A DNA stretch of 64,000 nt from Bacilli bacterium (GTDB lineage: Bacteria; Bacillota; Bacilli; RF39; UBA660): the NCBI GenBank assembly GCA_017525015.1, contig JAFXUK010000003.1, positions 1 to 64,000 of the forward strand, in the 5' to 3' direction. The notes below the pieces were generated by a model. The model saw nothing but the letters and a program-made list of their open reading frames with translations, was not told where the DNA came from and made no database searches. Position 1 is the first letter of the stretch. Each line of letters starts with the position of its first letter. The position numbers were made by a program, and so were the translations under genes. Positions 1 through 7,937 of this stretch are shown here, in pieces.

Positions 1-183
1 AAATAACAAACACATAATCCATGGATATGTAAAAACACATATAGTATCAAGTTCTTTAATTCCTTTAACACCAATATTTGAAATTACACCACTTGAATTA
101 AAAATATAAAATACATGATATAAAATTACAACGCATAAAGTTATCCATCTTATGTTATCTAAATAATTCTTTCTTTTATTCAT
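1..183 (-). CDS. Acyltransferase family 3 membrane protein, N-terminal part (cut by window edge)
   Basis: The first 61 codons of a minus-strand gene are visible and run off the left edge of the window. The N-terminus (NYLDNIRWITLCVVILYHV) matches the opening of acyltransferase-3 proteins: a short basic stretch, a Leu-Asp-Asn-Leu/Ile-Arg-Trp motif, then the first membrane helix containing the family His. Such proteins move acyl groups onto surface sugars or cell-wall components at the membrane (family knowledge). The ATG lies 2 bases after the stop of the AbrB-like gene and its ribosome site (TGAGGA) is inside that gene, so the two are translationally coupled. The substrate cannot be deduced. 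Confidence 0.7.
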   Translation of the reverse strand, partial: MNKRKNYLDNIRWITLCVVILYHVFYIFNSSGVISNIGVKGIKELDTICVFTYPWIMCLLF

Positions 184-185
184 AA

Positions 186-386
186 CTATTTATCCTCATT
201 TGGTAATATTTTATCCATAGTATCTTCTAATGCTTCAGACTTAATTATAGCCATGCCTTTCTTTTTATCACATAAAACAACAACTGAATCACCGGGTTTA
301 ATATCAAACATATCTCTTGCTTCTTTAGGAATTACTATTTGACCTTTTTCTCCAACTTTAGCAATACCTACAAACTTGTCTTTCAT
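186..386 (-). CDS. AbrB/SpoVT-type swapped-hairpin transcriptional regulator
   Basis: A 66-residue protein. Residues 8-50 form a SpoVT/AbrB DNA-binding domain with the typical GEKGQIVIPKEARD and IKPGDSVVVL segments; such proteins bind DNA as dimers through swapped hairpins. A strong AGGAGGT site precedes the ATG. Two and a half AGTATGA-like half-sites overlap the region just downstream of its own promoter, which suggests autoregulation (inference). Its only visible partner is the coupled acyltransferase gene, which it may control. It could instead be the antitoxin type of AbrB protein, but no toxin-like gene is adjacent in what is visible. Confidence 0.8.
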   Translation of the reverse strand: MKDKFVGIAKVGEKGQIVIPKEARDMFDIKPGDSVVVLCDKKKGMAIIKSEALEDTMDKILPNEDK

Positions 387-399
387 ATATACCTCCTAA

Positions 400-427
400 A
401 GTATAACTAGTCATACTTTTCATACTT
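400..427. promoter_or_regulatory. Inverted/direct repeat operator upstream of the AbrB-like gene
   Basis: AGTAT and ATACT arms flank a central ACTAGT palindrome (400-417), and a third half-site of the same sequence follows at 421-427, about 10 bp away. The repeats lie between the promoter -10 and the ribosome site, a position suited to autorepression by the encoded AbrB-like protein (inference). Confidence 0.45.
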
Positions 428-428
428 A

Positions 429-457
429 ATTATATATTAAATATAAATTTAACTCAA
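429..457 (-). promoter_or_regulatory. SigA-type promoter of the AbrB-acyltransferase unit
   Basis: On the minus strand, TTGAGT (452-457) is followed after 17 bases by a perfect TATAAT (429-434). The predicted start point falls next to the repeat operator. Confidence 0.65.
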
Positions 458-461
458 TATA

Positions 462-485
462 AAAGACTAGATTTCTCTAGTCTTT
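462..485 (-). terminator. Rho-independent terminator of ppdK
   Basis: A 10-bp perfect stem (AAAGACTAGA paired with TCTAGTCTTT) with a GAAA-type loop lies just after the ppdK stop, followed by a short T-rich tail on the minus strand. Confidence 0.75.
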
Positions 486-491
486 ATTATA

Positions 492-3155
492 TTATTTAGT
501 TTTCTTTGCAGCTTTCTTTTCTGCTTTCTTAGCTTCTTTTTCTTTAATAGCAGCTTGTGCAGCAGCAAGTCTTGCGATTGGAACTCTAAATGGTGAACAA
601 GATACATAAGTTAATCCTGCATTGTGGCAGAACTCAACACTTGATGGATCTCCACCATGCTCTCCACAGATTCCTAATTTAATATTAGGTCTTGTAGATT
701 TACCTAATTCAACAGCCATCTTAACAAGTTTACCAACACCTTTTTGGTCTAACTTAGCAAATGGATCTTGTTCATAAATCTTATTTTCATAGTAACTTCC
801 TAAGAACTTACCAGCATCATCTCTTGAGAAACCAAATGTCATTTGTGTTAAGTCATTTGTTCCGAATGAGAAGAATTCTGCTTCTTTAGCAATTTCATCT
901 GCAGTGATTGCAGCTCTAGGAATTTCAATCATTGTACCGATATGATATTCCATATCAGATTTCTTTTCTTTCTTAACTAGTTCTGCAGTTTCAACTACTA
1001 TATCTTTAACGAATTTTAATTCTTTTACTTCACCAACAAGTGGAATCATAATTTCAGGAACGATATCGTATCCTTTTTCTTTCTTAACTTCGATTGCAGC
1101 TTCCATTAAAGCTCTTGTTTGCATTCTAGCAATTTCTGGGTAAGTTACAGCTAAACGGCAACCTCTGTGTCCCATCATTGGGTTGAATTCATGTAATTCA
1201 TCACAAACTTCTTTAATATGATCAACTGTAATATTCATAGCTTTAGCTAATTCTTTCATCTCAGCTTCAGTCTTTGGAATAAACTCATGTAGAGGTGGGT
1301 CAATGTAACGAACAGTCATAGGTCTTCCTTGTAACTCTTTATACATTGCTTTAAAGTCACTCTTTTGATATGGAATTAATAAGTTAAGATATTTTTCTCT
1401 GTCTTCTACTGTTTCAGATAAAATCATTCTTCTTAAGTTGAAGATTCTTTCTTCATCGAAGAACATATGCTCAGTACGGCATAGACCAATACCTTCAGCA
1501 CCTAACTCAATAGCTTTTGCAGTATCTTTTGGAGTATCAGCATTTGTTCTAACTCCTAACTTACGATACTTATCAGCCCATTCCATAACTCTTCCGAATT
1601 CACCAGCAATTGTAGCATCGACTGTCTTAATTTCTCCATCATAGATATTTCCAGTTGTACCATCGATAGAAATAACGTCTCCTTCTTTGAACTTCTTTCC
1701 ACCTAATTCGAATTCTTTCTTAGCTTCATTCATCTTGATGTCACCACATCCAGATACGCAGCAAGAACCCATACCACGAGCAACAACAGCAGCGTGAGAA
1801 GTCATACCTCCACGAACTGTTAAGATACCTTGAGATACTTTCATACCAGTAATATCTTCTGGAGATGTCTCTAATCTAACTAAGATAACTTTCTTCTTCT
1901 TTGCATGCCATGCTTCAGCATCTTCTGCAGAGAATACGATTTGACCACAAGCAGCACCTGGAGATGCTCCTAAACCTTTACCTATAGGTTTAGCTGCTTT
2001 TAATGCTTTAGCATCAAATTGAGGGTGTAATAATGTATCCAAATTTCTTGGATCAATCATAGCAACTGCCTCTTCTTCAGTACGCATTTTTTCATCAACT
2101 AAATCACAAGCAATCTTTAAAGCTGCTTGAGCAGTTCTCTTACCATTACGAGTTTGTAACATGTATAATTGTCCATGTTCAACAGTAAATTCCATATCTT
2201 GCATATCTCTATAATGCTTTTCTAGAGTCTTACATACTTTTTGGAATTGTTTAAATGCTTCTGGGAATTTTTGTTCCATTTCAGCAATCTTCATTGGAGT
2301 ACGAACTCCAGCAACAACGTCTTCACCTTGAGCGTTAGTTAAGAATTCACCAAATAAACCTTTTTCTCCAGTAGCTGGGTCACGTGTAAATGCAACACCT
2401 GTTCCACAATCATCACCCATATTACCAAAAGCCATTGATTGAACGTTAACAGCAGTTCCCCAAGAATAAGGGATATCGTTATCACGACGATAAACGTTTG
2501 CTCTAGGATTATCCCAAGAACGGAATACTGCTTTAATAGCTCCCATTAATTGTTCTTTTGGATCACTAGGGAATTCGTTTCCAATTTTCTTTTTATATTC
2601 TTTCTTGAATTGATCAGCTAATTCATGTAAATCATCAGCATCTAATTCAACGTCTTGTTTAACACCTTTCTTTTCTTTCATCTTGTCGATTAATTCTTCA
2701 AAGTATTTCTTTCCAACTTCCATAACAACGTCAGAATACATTTGAATGAATCTTCTATAACAATCCCAAGCCCATCTAGGATTATTACTCTTTTCAGCAA
2801 TAACCTTAACAACATCTTCATTTAAACCTAAGTTTAGGATAGTATCCATCATACCAGGCATAGATGCTCTAGCTCCAGATCTTACAGAAACAAGAAGTGG
2901 ATTTTCTTTATCTCCAAATTTCTTTCCTGTAATCTTTTCCATTTTTTCAATGTACTCATTAATTTGTTTTTGGATTTCTTTATTAATTTCTCTTCCATCT
3001 TCATAATATTGAGTACATGCTTCAGTAGTAATAGTGAATCCTTGAGGTACTGGTAAACCAATATTAGTCATTTCTGCTAAGTTAGCTCCTTTACCACCAA
3101 GAAGTTCTCTCATGTTAGCATTACCTTCACTGAATAAATAAACATATTTTTTCAT
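492..3155 (-). CDS. ppdK: Pyruvate, phosphate dikinase
   Basis: An 887-residue enzyme interconverting pyruvate + ATP + Pi and phosphoenolpyruvate + AMP + PPi in the cytoplasm; in anaerobic Firmicutes it often works in the glycolytic direction using PPi. The length fits bacterial PPDK (about 875-890). The N-terminal ATP-grasp part carries GGKGANLAEM (21-30) and SVRSGA with Arg92. The swivelling phospho-His domain has TSHAAV with His454, and the C-terminal PEP/pyruvate barrel has GICGEHGG with the catalytic Cys830; these align with His455 and Cys831 of the Clostridium symbiosum enzyme. The last 20 residues are a Lys/Ala-rich tail. It is monocistronic, with its own promoter, an AGGAGG ribosome site and a terminator. 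Confidence 0.97.
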   Translation of the reverse strand: MKKYVYLFSEGNANMRELLGGKGANLAEMTNIGLPVPQGFTITTEACTQYYEDGREINKEIQKQINEYIEKMEKITGKKFGDKENPLLVSVRSGARASMPGMMDTILNLGLNEDVVKVIAEKSNNPRWAWDCYRRFIQMYSDVVMEVGKKYFEELIDKMKEKKGVKQDVELDADDLHELADQFKKEYKKKIGNEFPSDPKEQLMGAIKAVFRSWDNPRANVYRRDNDIPYSWGTAVNVQSMAFGNMGDDCGTGVAFTRDPATGEKGLFGEFLTNAQGEDVVAGVRTPMKIAEMEQKFPEAFKQFQKVCKTLEKHYRDMQDMEFTVEHGQLYMLQTRNGKRTAQAALKIACDLVDEKMRTEEEAVAMIDPRNLDTLLHPQFDAKALKAAKPIGKGLGASPGAACGQIVFSAEDAEAWHAKKKKVILVRLETSPEDITGMKVSQGILTVRGGMTSHAAVVARGMGSCCVSGCGDIKMNEAKKEFELGGKKFKEGDVISIDGTTGNIYDGEIKTVDATIAGEFGRVMEWADKYRKLGVRTNADTPKDTAKAIELGAEGIGLCRTEHMFFDEERIFNLRRMILSETVEDREKYLNLLIPYQKSDFKAMYKELQGRPMTVRYIDPPLHEFIPKTEAEMKELAKAMNITVDHIKEVCDELHEFNPMMGHRGCRLAVTYPEIARMQTRALMEAAIEVKKEKGYDIVPEIMIPLVGEVKELKFVKDIVVETAELVKKEKKSDMEYHIGTMIEIPRAAITADEIAKEAEFFSFGTNDLTQMTFGFSRDDAGKFLGSYYENKIYEQDPFAKLDQKGVGKLVKMAVELGKSTRPNIKLGICGEHGGDPSSVEFCHNAGLTYVSCSPFRVPIARLAAAQAAIKEKEAKKAEKKAAKKTK

Positions 3156-3180
3156 TATGATTCCTCCTCACACAATTCCT

Positions 3181-3209
3181 AGTATATCAAAAATTACTTT
3201 TACAAACAA
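3181..3209 (-). promoter_or_regulatory. SigA-type promoter of ppdK
   Basis: On the minus strand, TTGTTT (3204-3209) and TATACT (3181-3186) are separated by 17 bases, about 25 bases upstream of the ppdK start codon. Confidence 0.55.
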
Positions 3210-3248
3210 GGAAAATGCTTTGATTTTACATTAAAATATTTTATAGAC

Positions 3249-3273
3249 AAAAAAAGAAGGATTATATCCTTCT
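3249..3273 (-). terminator. Terminator overlapping the stop codon of the 3262-4029 gene
   Basis: An 8-bp stem (AGAAGGAT with ATCCTTCT) and a 3-base loop are followed by six T on the minus strand. The stop codon lies inside the hairpin. Confidence 0.8.
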
Positions 3274-4029
3274 CTTTTGTCTTTCATAATCATATTCTTC
3301 GAATCTGTCTAAACCTCTCATGTAAGCATCTACTGCTGCTTCATCTTCAATTGAATATGATTTTGTATTAGTAGGTTCTTCTACTACAACTTTTTTAGTA
3401 GTTGTTGTTTGTTGCTTATTCTTTTGATTTAATACTTTTCCAGCAACATTGTAATCATTAATTACATTGTTCATTTTCATTACAGTTTCTTCTAATTCTT
3501 TATTAGCAGATACTACTTTGTCATCTTTTTTCTTTTGAATATAAAGTAATACAGCTGAAGCAACTGGAACTAAAGTACTAGTTACAAATCCTCCAACTAC
3601 AGCAGCACCAGCAACTAATGCACTAGCAAATCTATGTGATGATAAAGCATTTAAGAAATTAGATTCTTGTTCTTTTCTAGTTAATTCTTTTTGATTGATT
3701 AAATCTTTACGATTTTTCATTGTTTCACTCTTAATATCAATACCATCTTTTAACATATTATTTAAGTGTTCAGCTTGACCTACTAAACTATTATAAGAAT
3801 CTTTTGATGCATCTTCTTTCATTTTCTTAGTAAATTGAAGTGATACAGCAAAACCAATTACTGGTAATCCAAAATATGGATTAGCTGCTAAATATGAAGC
3901 ACCACAAACTCCAGTTACAATAGTTCCTAAGTTATACCAAAACTTCATTTTTCTACGATCTGCTAAATTTGTATCCATTTGACCTTTTAATTCTTTTGTT
4001 AAATTTTCGACATATTGTTTTGTAGTCAT
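3262..4029 (-). CDS. Uncharacterised membrane protein with two hydrophobic hairpins
   Basis: A 255-residue protein I do not recognise. There is no signal peptide. After a basic N-terminus there are two hydrophobic stretches, about residues 30-65 and 128-163, each long enough for a membrane hairpin and rich in Gly, Ala and Val. They are separated by a charged, Lys/Asn-rich helical linker (about 66-127). The C-terminal third is hydrophilic, with a Gln/Thr stretch, and ends in an acidic/aromatic tail with a final KRRI. The gene stands alone with its own promoter and terminator. Two membrane hairpins with large cytosolic parts would suit a membrane scaffold, but no function can be assigned. Confidence 0.6.
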   Translation of the reverse strand: MTTKQYVENLTKELKGQMDTNLADRRKMKFWYNLGTIVTGVCGASYLAANPYFGLPVIGFAVSLQFTKKMKEDASKDSYNSLVGQAEHLNNMLKDGIDIKSETMKNRKDLINQKELTRKEQESNFLNALSSHRFASALVAGAAVVGGFVTSTLVPVASAVLLYIQKKKDDKVVSANKELEETVMKMNNVINDYNVAGKVLNQKNKQQTTTTKKVVVEEPTNTKSYSIEDEAAVDAYMRGLDRFEEYDYERQKRRI

Positions 4030-4094
4030 TTAAACCAACTCCCTATAATTGACTAAAAACTTAACGCGGATATTATTCCTCATTAATGGCTATT

Positions 4095-4123
4095 ATTATA
4101 CCATAAAAGTGCCTTAAAGTCAA
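4095..4123 (-). promoter_or_regulatory. SigA-type promoter of the 3262-4029 gene
   Basis: On the minus strand, TTGACT (4118-4123), a 17-base spacer and a perfect TATAAT (4095-4100), about 65 bases before the start codon. Confidence 0.7.
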
Positions 4124-4125
4124 TT

Positions 4126-4147
4126 AAAAAGAATGATTGCTCATTCT
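4126..4147 (-). terminator. Terminator of the cvpA-trxA-zinc-ribbon operon
   Basis: A 7-bp stem (AGAATGA with TCATTCT) and GCAA loop, followed by T5 on the minus strand, overlapping the stop codon of the second zinc-ribbon gene. Confidence 0.8.
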
Positions 4148-4988
4148 ATTTAAAGGTATATTTAAAGGCTTTTAAACCGCCATTATCATAGACAATTAAG
4201 TCTAAATACTTATGATCTAAATAATTATAATGATATGTTGTAGACATTGATACTTCATTTCTTATTTTAAATGTATCATCTAATTTACCATAGATTGACT
4301 CTATTTCTAGTTCTTTACTTCCTACTGTTATATTTCCAGGTAAAGTAAAGTCTATTCCTACTTCATTTTTAGTATTATCTACTTCTACATCATATACTAT
4401 ACTTTCATTTATTTTTATATCTTTAGAAGTCTTATTTTTTAGAGATACTTTAATATTTAAATCTTTATTAAATGAGTTATATAATTCTATATCTTCTAGT
4501 TCTTCATGAGAAGATAATCTAGAATTTACTCCATCAAAACTCCAACCTTTATTAAAATATTTAGAGAATGAATCATTTAGAGAATAGAATTCTTCTCCTA
4601 ACATAAATTCTCCACTCTTCCAATCTTCTGTTGTGAAAGTTTCTTCTTCTAAGACATTATTTTCTTTATTATTACTGATATTTGGTAATACTACAAAAGT
4701 AACTACAAAACCAATAATTATTACAACAAATAAAACAAAGAATACTTTATATATTTTATTAAATGTTTCTTTTTCTTCTTGTTCTGCCTTCGCTTCATTT
4801 ACTTTTTTAGCAAAACTTTCTTCATCGATAAAAGTATGCGCTTCTATTATTACTGGAGGATCGACTATTTCTTCTTGTTCATCATCAAATGTTATTTTTA
4901 TTTCTTCAGTGTCAGAAATAGATAAACCGCAAGATGAACATACTTTATCTCCTTTTTCTAACTCCATCCCACAATTTTTACACTTCAT
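4146..4988 (-). CDS. Zinc-ribbon protein with single membrane segment and extracellular domain
   Basis: A 280-residue protein. Residues 1-20 form a zinc ribbon with two CxxC pairs (MKCKNCGMEL, then CSSCG). An acidic linker follows, one membrane helix at about 83-105, and an outward-facing C-terminal domain of about 170 residues, rich in Asn, Asp and beta-type sequence, that I do not recognise. The start is placed at ATG 4988, which puts the ribbon at the very N-terminus; a GTG 12 bases upstream is the alternative. It is the last gene of the cvpA-trxA operon and the second of two adjacent membrane-anchored zinc ribbons. Proteins of this layout are common in Firmicutes and mostly uncharacterised. 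Confidence 0.7.
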   Translation of the reverse strand: MKCKNCGMELEKGDKVCSSCGLSISDTEEIKITFDDEQEEIVDPPVIIEAHTFIDEESFAKKVNEAKAEQEEKETFNKIYKVFFVLFVVIIIGFVVTFVVLPNISNNKENNVLEEETFTTEDWKSGEFMLGEEFYSLNDSFSKYFNKGWSFDGVNSRLSSHEELEDIELYNSFNKDLNIKVSLKNKTSKDIKINESIVYDVEVDNTKNEVGIDFTLPGNITVGSKELEIESIYGKLDDTFKIRNEVSMSTTYHYNYLDHKYLDLIVYDNGGLKAFKYTFK

Positions 4989-5011
4989 ACTAACAAACAC
5001 CCTATTCTATA

Positions 5012-5278
5012 TTAATATAAATAGTTAGTAGTAATGTTATAACTTAAATGTTTTGTTTCAGGAATATCTTTTGTTATTACTGATGTAACTATAATTGTTG
5101 CGATAGCTAGTACTAAAACTGTTATAGTTAGAGCAACTACACCTGTATTACTTATAATAGGTTCTAGTTGTTGTTCTTCTTGATAAATTACTTCTTCTTT
5201 TACTTCTCTAGCTCTTCCACATTTACCACAAAAATTTTCATCTTTTCCTAATTTGTTCCCGCAATTACCACAATACAT
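5012..5278 (-). CDS. Small zinc-ribbon membrane protein
   Basis: An 88-residue protein: an N-terminal zinc ribbon (CGNCGNK and CGKCGR, two CxxC pairs), an acidic stretch, one membrane helix at about 48-68, and a short tail of about 18 residues outside. The start is set at ATG 5278 because AAAGGTGA sits 5 bases upstream; the GTG at 5287 would overlap that ribosome site. It lies 11 bases after trxA and 23 bases before the larger zinc-ribbon gene, in one operon. The role is unknown; the pairing with thioredoxin could mean that the ribbon cysteines are redox-active (inference). Confidence 0.65.
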   Translation of the reverse strand: MYCGNCGNKLGKDENFCGKCGRAREVKEEVIYQEEQQLEPIISNTGVVALTITVLVLAIATIIVTSVITKDIPETKHLSYNITTNYLY

Positions 5279-5289
5279 ATAAATCACCT

Positions 5290-5592
5290 TTACTTACCAA
5301 TAAAATCTAATAATTCTTCTTTTCTCATTAATCCGCTTCTTTGTCTTACTACTTTTCCATTTGAAAATATTGCTACTACTGGAACTGATAAGACATGATA
5401 ATCTTTTGCAATACTTCTAAAACGATCAGCGTCTACTTTAACGAAAGTTATATCTGGATTTTCTTCTGCTACTTCTTCTATTACAATATCAAGCATTTTA
5501 CAAGGACCACACCAATCTGCATAGAAATCAACTACAACTAATTCACCTTTAATTAATTCATCAAACTCATAAGGCATTTTAAGTGAAACCAT
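5290..5592 (-). CDS. trxA: Thioredoxin
   Basis: A 100-residue single-domain thioredoxin, a cytoplasmic dithiol reductant for enzymes such as ribonucleotide reductase and peroxidases. The active site WCGPC is at about residues 27-31, and the cis-Pro segment (SVPVV) at about 69-73 is in place. No signal peptide is present. An AGGAGGT ribosome site precedes it. It sits between a CvpA-like membrane protein (9 bases upstream) and two zinc-ribbon proteins. A trxA next to cvpA is seen in other low-GC bacteria, often with mutS2. Whether this is the only thioredoxin of the cell cannot be judged here. Confidence 0.93.
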   Translation of the reverse strand: MVSLKMPYEFDELIKGELVVVDFYADWCGPCKMLDIVIEEVAEENPDITFVKVDADRFRSIAKDYHVLSVPVVAIFSNGKVVRQRSGLMRKEELLDFIGK

Positions 5593-5601
5593 AAATACCT
5601 C

Positions 5602-6303
5602 CTAATAATTAACTAGTACAGATTCAATATTTTCTACTGTACTTAATTTTTCTACTTCAATTAAGTTTTCTACTGTATGTTTATCTACTACTTTATATTT
5701 TAGCATTATATCTAATGCTTGTAGATTTGCATCATTAACACCAATTTTTTGATTAATAATCTTTTCATTTAATGAAATAACTTCTTGGAATGGTTTTACA
5801 AAGTTATTTGCATAGCCTGATAGTACTGGTGATTTATTAAGCATGTATTGAACACAAACACTATTTTTAAATATATCCATATTACCAAAAGGTATCATTA
5901 AAAACATAAATACAATAAATAGAATTAAATATCCTTTTAATAGAGATACAATTCCTCCTAAGATCTTAGATGGTAACCATAAAATAATAGTTGCATTAAC
6001 AACTTTTTGTAAGAATTTTGATACTCTTAATGAGAATTCATAAATACTCATCATTACAGCAAATACTATAATAAATGCTAAAAATTGATATATAAAAATA
6101 TTCATTGTAACAAATCCATCTAAATCAAAGAATGGTAAAAACATACAAAGAATATTACCTATAATTCCTTTTAATGAGAAGGATAATACAAAGACTAAAA
6201 TAATCGCTACTAAACTAACTGCCTCTTTGATAACTCCCCTTTTTAATCCTACAATTAGAAACATTATTAATACTAGAATAATTCCAATATCAAATATATT
6301 CAT
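5602..6303 (-). CDS. CvpA family membrane protein
   Basis: A 233-residue protein with four predicted membrane helices in the first 165 residues, then a cytosolic helical tail. The start (MNIFDIGIILVLIMFLIVG) and the following Lys-Arg-Gly-turn before the second helix are typical of the CvpA/colicin V production family. These proteins are widespread in Bacilli and their role is unsettled; links to purine regulation, envelope stress and DNA repair have been proposed. It is the first gene of an operon with trxA and two zinc-ribbon genes. A TATAAT at 6328-6333 on the minus strand is the likely promoter, back to back with the promoter of the plus-strand operon. Confidence 0.7.
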   Translation of the reverse strand: MNIFDIGIILVLIMFLIVGLKRGVIKEAVSLVAIILVFVLSFSLKGIIGNILCMFLPFFDLDGFVTMNIFIYQFLAFIIVFAVMMSIYEFSLRVSKFLQKVVNATIILWLPSKILGGIVSLLKGYLILFIVFMFLMIPFGNMDIFKNSVCVQYMLNKSPVLSGYANNFVKPFQEVISLNEKIINQKIGVNDANLQALDIMLKYKVVDKHTVENLIEVEKLSTVENIESVLVNY

Positions 6304-6351
6304 AAAATCACTCCTATTCTTATATTCATTATAAACTATTTATAAAAAATA

Positions 6352-6360
6352 TGCTATAAT
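6352..6360 (+). promoter_or_regulatory. Extended -10 promoter of the mTERF-like operon
   Basis: TGC-TATAAT is an extended -10 element; no good -35 is visible. It lies 18 bases before the chosen ATG, so the leader is very short but contains the TAGGTGAT ribosome site. Confidence 0.55.
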
Positions 6361-6378
6361 ATTTTGTAGGTGATAGCT

Positions 6379-7539
6379 ATGTTAGATGAATATATGAAAA
6401 ACTTAGGTTATCAAGAAGAAGAAATGGAGTTTATTTTATCTTCTTATCAGTTGAGTAAAGAAACAGAATCTACTCTTCTATATAAGATAAAATCTCTAGT
6501 TAATTATCTTCATAGAAATGGTCTTGATAATGCTGCTATTATTAATATAACTACTACTATTCCAAATATAATTGTTGAAAGTATAGAAAACATTAAAGTA
6601 AGAATTAATGAATTATTAGGATTTGGTTTTAATAAATTAGAAGTATTTAAAATGATTGAGAATTATCCTTATATTTTAGAGATGTCTAATCAAAGAATTA
6701 ATAATAAATATCAAGTGCTTGAAGAGATTGGTTTTAGTAAAGATGATTGTAATGAATTATTTGTTAAGAAAACTGATATTTTAAATAAAGATCCTTCTTC
6801 TATAAAGAAAAAAATAGAGTTCTTTTTAGAATATGGATATGATAAAAATGATATTATTACGATACTTAGAGAAATACCAATATTATTTGATATGACTCAA
6901 TTACAAATAACTAAGAAATTAGAAGAATATAAAGAATTTGGTTTTACTGAAGATGAGATTATTAAGATTACTACATATCTTCCTGATTTATATATTTATA
7001 ATAAAGAAGATATTACTTCTAAGACTAAATATTTAACTGAGAATGGTTATACTACTAAAAATATTATTAATGCTATTAAGAAATTACCTATTATTTTAAA
7101 ACATAATAATTTATCTAAAATTGAAGAAAATATTGAGAATTTAGAAAACTTAGGCTTTGGTATATCAGAAATAGTTCCTTTAACTGAAAAGAATCCTTAT
7201 ATTCTACTCTATTCTAAAGATATGATTTCTGATAATTTTAAATGTTGTATTAAATATAATTTATTTAATAATGAAGTTATTAAGATGATGAATGAAACTC
7301 CTTTATTACTTACTTATAATAAAAAAGAATTAGATAAGAGATTACATTATTATAAAGATAAAAATTTAATTGATATTATTAAAAATAATAGTAATTATTT
7401 ACTTATAAGTTTAGAGTTAATTGAAAATAGAGAGAAATATATTAAAACTAAAAATAAAGCAGATGTTTTCTTATCTGATAAAGAGTTTTATAATAAATAT
7501 AAAGTAAATAGAGATGATATTTTAAAGGGGGTTAAATAA
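6379..7539 (+). CDS. mTERF-like helical-repeat protein (about 8 repeats of 35 residues)
   Basis: A 386-residue, strongly helical protein made of tandem repeats. The pattern is a helix starting with Ile/Lys, a Gly-Phe/Tyr turn, then D/E-E-I-I and a short segment with a Pro followed by aliphatic residues. The key Pro is at residues 62, 97, 167, 202, 237, 273 and 308 (Thr at 132), giving near-perfect 35-residue phasing. This matches the mTERF repeat known mainly from nucleic-acid-binding proteins of mitochondria and chloroplasts. The last 60 residues diverge. The start is ATG 6379, with TAGGTGAT 5 bases upstream. Its stop overlaps the next start (TAATG), and RNase HIII follows. Nucleic-acid binding is inferred from the fold resemblance only. 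Confidence 0.7.
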   Translation: MLDEYMKNLGYQEEEMEFILSSYQLSKETESTLLYKIKSLVNYLHRNGLDNAAIINITTTIPNIIVESIENIKVRINELLGFGFNKLEVFKMIENYPYILEMSNQRINNKYQVLEEIGFSKDDCNELFVKKTDILNKDPSSIKKKIEFFLEYGYDKNDIITILREIPILFDMTQLQITKKLEEYKEFGFTEDEIIKITTYLPDLYIYNKEDITSKTKYLTENGYTTKNIINAIKKLPIILKHNNLSKIEENIENLENLGFGISEIVPLTEKNPYILLYSKDMISDNFKCCIKYNLFNNEVIKMMNETPLLLTYNKKELDKRLHYYKDKNLIDIIKNNSNYLLISLELIENREKYIKTKNKADVFLSDKEFYNKYKVNRDDILKGVK

Positions 7540-7928
7540 TGGATGTCTTAATTAGATATGGGTTTTCTATGGAAGAGATTAAAAACATGATGGAGAATAA
7601 CGAAGAAATAGAAGGTATAGAAGATAACTCTATCTATGAAATAATTGATATTTTAGGAAGTGTTGGTTGTTTAAGTAATCATATTAAGAATATCTTTTAT
7701 TCAAACCCTTATGTATTATCTAGAAATCCAAAAGATATAAAGAAATTAATTGATTCTTTAAAATCTATTGGACTTACTCATTTAGAAGTATTATTTGATA
7801 GTAATCCATATTTATTAAATATTGGAGAAAAAGAAATTAAAAGAATAAAAAAACAAAAAGAAAAAGAAGGATTAGATGAGTGTGATATAAAAGACTACTT
7901 TTATTATAATTCTCACGAGATCTTTTAG
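7539..7928 (+). CDS. Short mTERF-like repeat protein
   Basis: A 129-residue protein with about three of the same repeats as the preceding gene: an RYGFSMEEI segment at 6-14, then two full units with SNPYVL (Pro57) and SNPYLL (Pro90), followed by a charged Lys/Glu tail. The ATG overlaps the upstream TAA by one base, so translation is coupled. It could be a split-off C-terminal piece of a longer ancestral repeat protein, or a partner that extends the repeat solenoid. The AGGAGGA before rnhC begins right at its stop. Confidence 0.6.
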   Translation: MDVLIRYGFSMEEIKNMMENNEEIEGIEDNSIYEIIDILGSVGCLSNHIKNIFYSNPYVLSRNPKDIKKLIDSLKSIGLTHLEVLFDSNPYLLNIGEKEIKRIKKQKEKEGLDECDIKDYFYYNSHEIF

Positions 7929-7937
7929 GAGGATAAC

